The translations under genes and the position numbers were made by a program. This document shows, piece after piece, positions 62,371-64,000 of a stretch of DNA of 64,000 bases (the stretch's first letter is position 1; each line of letters opens with the position of its first letter). This stretch comes from CAISIP01 sp965278985 (GTDB lineage: Bacteria > Pseudomonadota > Gammaproteobacteria > Burkholderiales > Burkholderiaceae_C). The notes beneath the pieces were generated by a model, which saw nothing but the letters and a program-made list of their open reading frames with translations, had not been told where the DNA came from and searched no databases. The stretch spans positions 5,208,001-5,272,000 of the forward strand of contig OZ257131.1 in NCBI GenBank assembly GCA_965278985.1. The letters are read 5' to 3'.

Positions 62371-63294
62371 TCACGCGGCCATCGCACCCTGGCACACGGC
62401 CAGGCATGTCTCGCGCAACCAGCGGTGGGCGGGCTCCGCGTCCAGCCGCGGATGCCACATCGCCGAGACCACGATCTCGGGCACCGTGACGGGCAGCTCG
62501 AAGATCGCAACGCCCTCTACCAACGCCACGGCGCTGGGCAGGCTGGCGCACACCAGGCTCCGGGGCACCTGCGCGATCACCTCGGATTCGCGCGCCACGC
62601 GCACCGCGTCCGGGAAACCGGGCACGATGGCCACGATGCGGCGCTGCAGGCCGAGTGCTGCCAGGGCGCGGTCCACGGGGCCCTCGAAGGCCGTCTTGCG
62701 CGACGCCACCACGTGCTGGCAAGCCGCGTAGCTGGCCGGTGTGACGGGAAGCGCCAGCAGGGCGTGGCCCACCCGCGCCACGCCGACGAAGCGGTCGCGA
62801 AAGATGGCACGGGTCCGCACCTCGGGCGCGGAGTGGCCCAGCACGCCGATCTCCAGGTCCACCCGCCCTTCACGCAGGGACACCGCGTCCTTGACCGACC
62901 GTGTCACGAACCGGAGCTGCACGCGGGGAGCAGCTTGCACCACCGCAGCCACCAACGACGCAGCGAACAGCGCCGTGAATCCTTCGTTCGCGCGCACGAT
63001 GAACTGGCGCTCCAGCGCGGCGGGATCGACGGTATTGGCCTGCGGGCTAAGCAGCGTGCGTGCATCGCGGGCGACATCGCGCACGTGGTCGCGCATCGCG
63101 AGGGCCCGTGGCGTGGGAACCAGCCTGCCACCGGCGCGGACCAGCAGCGGGTCCCCTGTCATCGCGCGCAGGCGTGCGAGCGTGCGGCTCATCGCGGAGG
63201 TGCTCAGGCCCAGCCGGCGCGCGGCGCCCGTCACGCTGCCTTCGGCAAGCAAGGCGTCCAGGGCGGGGAGAAGGTTCAGGTCCACGTCGTCCAT
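62371..63294 (-). CDS. LysR-family transcriptional regulator
   Basis: A regulator of about 307 residues. The N-terminal helix-turn-helix is LNLLPALDALLAEGSVTGAARRLGLSTSAMSRTLARLRAMTGDPLLVRAG; the effector domain starts near residue 90 (ERQFIVRANEGFTALFAASLV) and is of the PBP type. The ATG at 63294 (MDDVDLN) is preferred over 63324 and 63387, because the later start leaves the dyad at 63312-63332 in the untranslated region. It is divergent from an SDR gene, the classical LysR arrangement. Confidence 0.9.
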   Translation of the reverse strand: MDDVDLNLLPALDALLAEGSVTGAARRLGLSTSAMSRTLARLRAMTGDPLLVRAGGRLVPTPRALAMRDHVRDVARDARTLLSPQANTVDPAALERQFIVRANEGFTALFAASLVAAVVQAAPRVQLRFVTRSVKDAVSLREGRVDLEIGVLGHSAPEVRTRAIFRDRFVGVARVGHALLALPVTPASYAACQHVVASRKTAFEGPVDRALAALGLQRRIVAIVPGFPDAVRVARESEVIAQVPRSLVCASLPSAVALVEGVAIFELPVTVPEIVVSAMWHPRLDAEPAHRWLRETCLAVCQGAMAA

Positions 63295-63311
63295 GTCTGC
63301 GCATCGGGTGG

Positions 63312-63352
63312 CAGACGCCGACATGGCGTCTGGTGCAACTGCATTGTGCAGT
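63312..63352. promoter_or_regulatory. Dyads between divergent LysR and SDR genes
   Basis: A perfect inverted repeat CAGACGCC (63312-63319) / GGCGTCTG (63325-63332) is followed by a second palindrome ACTGCA-TTG-TGCAGT (63338-63352) and another GCGTCTGG half at 63357-63364. They are likely operators for the LysR protein or overlapping promoters. Assignment rests on symmetry and position. Confidence 0.45.
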
Positions 63353-63417
63353 CCATGCGTCTGGCGCGGGGCAGCGCCGCCGCCCATACTGCCAGCACCC
63401 CACTACCCAAGGCGCTC

Positions 63418-64000
63418 ATGAGCAATCCCACCTCTTCCATTGCCCCCTCGATTCTCCTGGTCGGTGCTTCGCGCGGCCTGGGCCATGCGATGGCCGAAGC
63501 CTTCGTGCAGCGCGGGTGGACCGTCGTCGGCACGGTGCGCGGCGACACCCGAACGCTGTTGCACGCACTGGCGGAGAAGCATCCCGCACAGGTCAGCATC
63601 GAATCCGTCGACATCACGGACACCGTGCAGGTCGCCGCGCTGCGTGACCGCCTGGCGCAGCGCCGCTTCGAGGTGCTGTTCGTCAACGCAGGCACCGCCA
63701 ACCGGCGCCGCGAGGACACGCTGTTCGACGTCACGAAGGAGGAGTTCATCGACGTCATGCTGACCAACGCGCTGAGCCCCCTGCGGACCATCGAGACCCT
63801 CGAAGCGCTGGTCACCGACCAAGGGTTGATCGGCATCATGTCATCGGGCCAGGGCAGCGTGGCCAACAACGAGAAGGGCGGGCACGAGCTCTACCGGGGC
63901 TCGAAGGCCGCGCTGAACATGTTCATGCGCAGTTATGCCGCACGCCACGCCGGCAGCGGGCGCGCGTTCCTGCTGATGGCTCCGGGATGGATCCGCACCG
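63418..64000 (+). CDS. SDR-family oxidoreductase, partial
   Basis: An SDR whose first 194 residues are visible before the window ends. It has ILLVGASRGLGHAMAEAF (cofactor motif), VNAGTAN, and a catalytic region SSGQGSVANN followed by YRGSKAALNMFMRSYAARH, which holds the Tyr-x-x-x-Lys pair. The start MSNPTSS at 63418 has AAGG ten bases upstream. It is divergent from the LysR gene and probably under its control. Substrate unknown. Confidence 0.88.
   Translation, partial: MSNPTSSIAPSILLVGASRGLGHAMAEAFVQRGWTVVGTVRGDTRTLLHALAEKHPAQVSIESVDITDTVQVAALRDRLAQRRFEVLFVNAGTANRRREDTLFDVTKEEFIDVMLTNALSPLRTIETLEALVTDQGLIGIMSSGQGSVANNEKGGHELYRGSKAALNMFMRSYAARHAGSGRAFLLMAPGWIRT

Overview
The window is a 64 kb chromosomal segment of a high-GC betaproteobacterium, most likely a member of the Comamonadaceae close to Acidovorax. 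This is inferred from the recA-recX / argC / sucCD / TerC block, the TTT-type (Bug) solute receptor, the type 2 ArgC, the BirA without an HTH domain and the general codon use. No rRNA, tRNA, CRISPR array, complete insertion sequence or prophage was found.

Layout. 1-12.2 kb: a dipeptide/oligopeptide ABC transporter operon ending in an M32 carboxypeptidase, divergent from a GntR-regulated row of amide-related enzymes (creatininase-like, ketopantoate reductase-like, SDR, polysaccharide deacetylase-like, isoaspartyl peptidase). 12.2-17.8 kb: topoisomerase III carrying a C-terminal SWIB domain, a divergent SET-domain protein, birA, a SPOR-like protein and a MarR regulator. 17.9-23.7 kb: housekeeping genes recA, recX, argC, sucC, sucD and terC. 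23.9-39.2 kb: a signalling and type IV pilus locus containing a CHASE2 Ser/Thr kinase, a PP2C phosphatase, a double-FHA protein, a CHASE2 adenylate cyclase, a class II cyclic-nucleotide phosphodiesterase, a GAF-domain pilus assembly ATPase, a sigma-54 driven pilin, two PglL-type O-oligosaccharyltransferases and a TfpX/TfpZ pilin accessory protein, with moaC inserted on the opposite strand. 39.2-43.6 kb: BepA-like M48 peptidase, small membrane protein, DUF3717-DUF1289 protein, yaeQ and purB. 43.6-55.3 kb: an acyclic terpene utilization (atu-like) locus in two divergent operons. 55.3-57.3 kb: a lower-GC islet with an HNH endonuclease and about 1 kb without a credible gene. 57.4-60.8 kb: an ammonium transporter fused to PAS-GGDEF-EAL, behind a candidate NtrC box and sigma-54 promoter. 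60.8-64 kb: a DUF2127 membrane protein, an SdiA-regulated-family protein, and a LysR regulator divergent from a truncated SDR.

How the genes work together. The main system is the pilus signalling locus. The same operon-like run encodes the enzymes that write (kinase), erase (PP2C) and read (FHA) phosphothreonine and that make (cyclase) and destroy (phosphodiesterase) cAMP, and it ends in a pilus ATPase whose GAF domain carries a motif resembling the cyclic-nucleotide GAF signature. Repeated xEKT motifs occur in both the kinase tail and the FHA protein and are candidate phosphorylation and docking sites. A second notable item is a roughly 63-bp repeat inserted between translationally coupled genes at two places. 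It encodes a mini-ORF that begins in an ATGA overlap, ends in a GTGA overlap, and supplies the GGAGG ribosome binding site for the next gene. Start codons were set by hand from ribosome binding sites and family lengths; the doubtful ones are marked.
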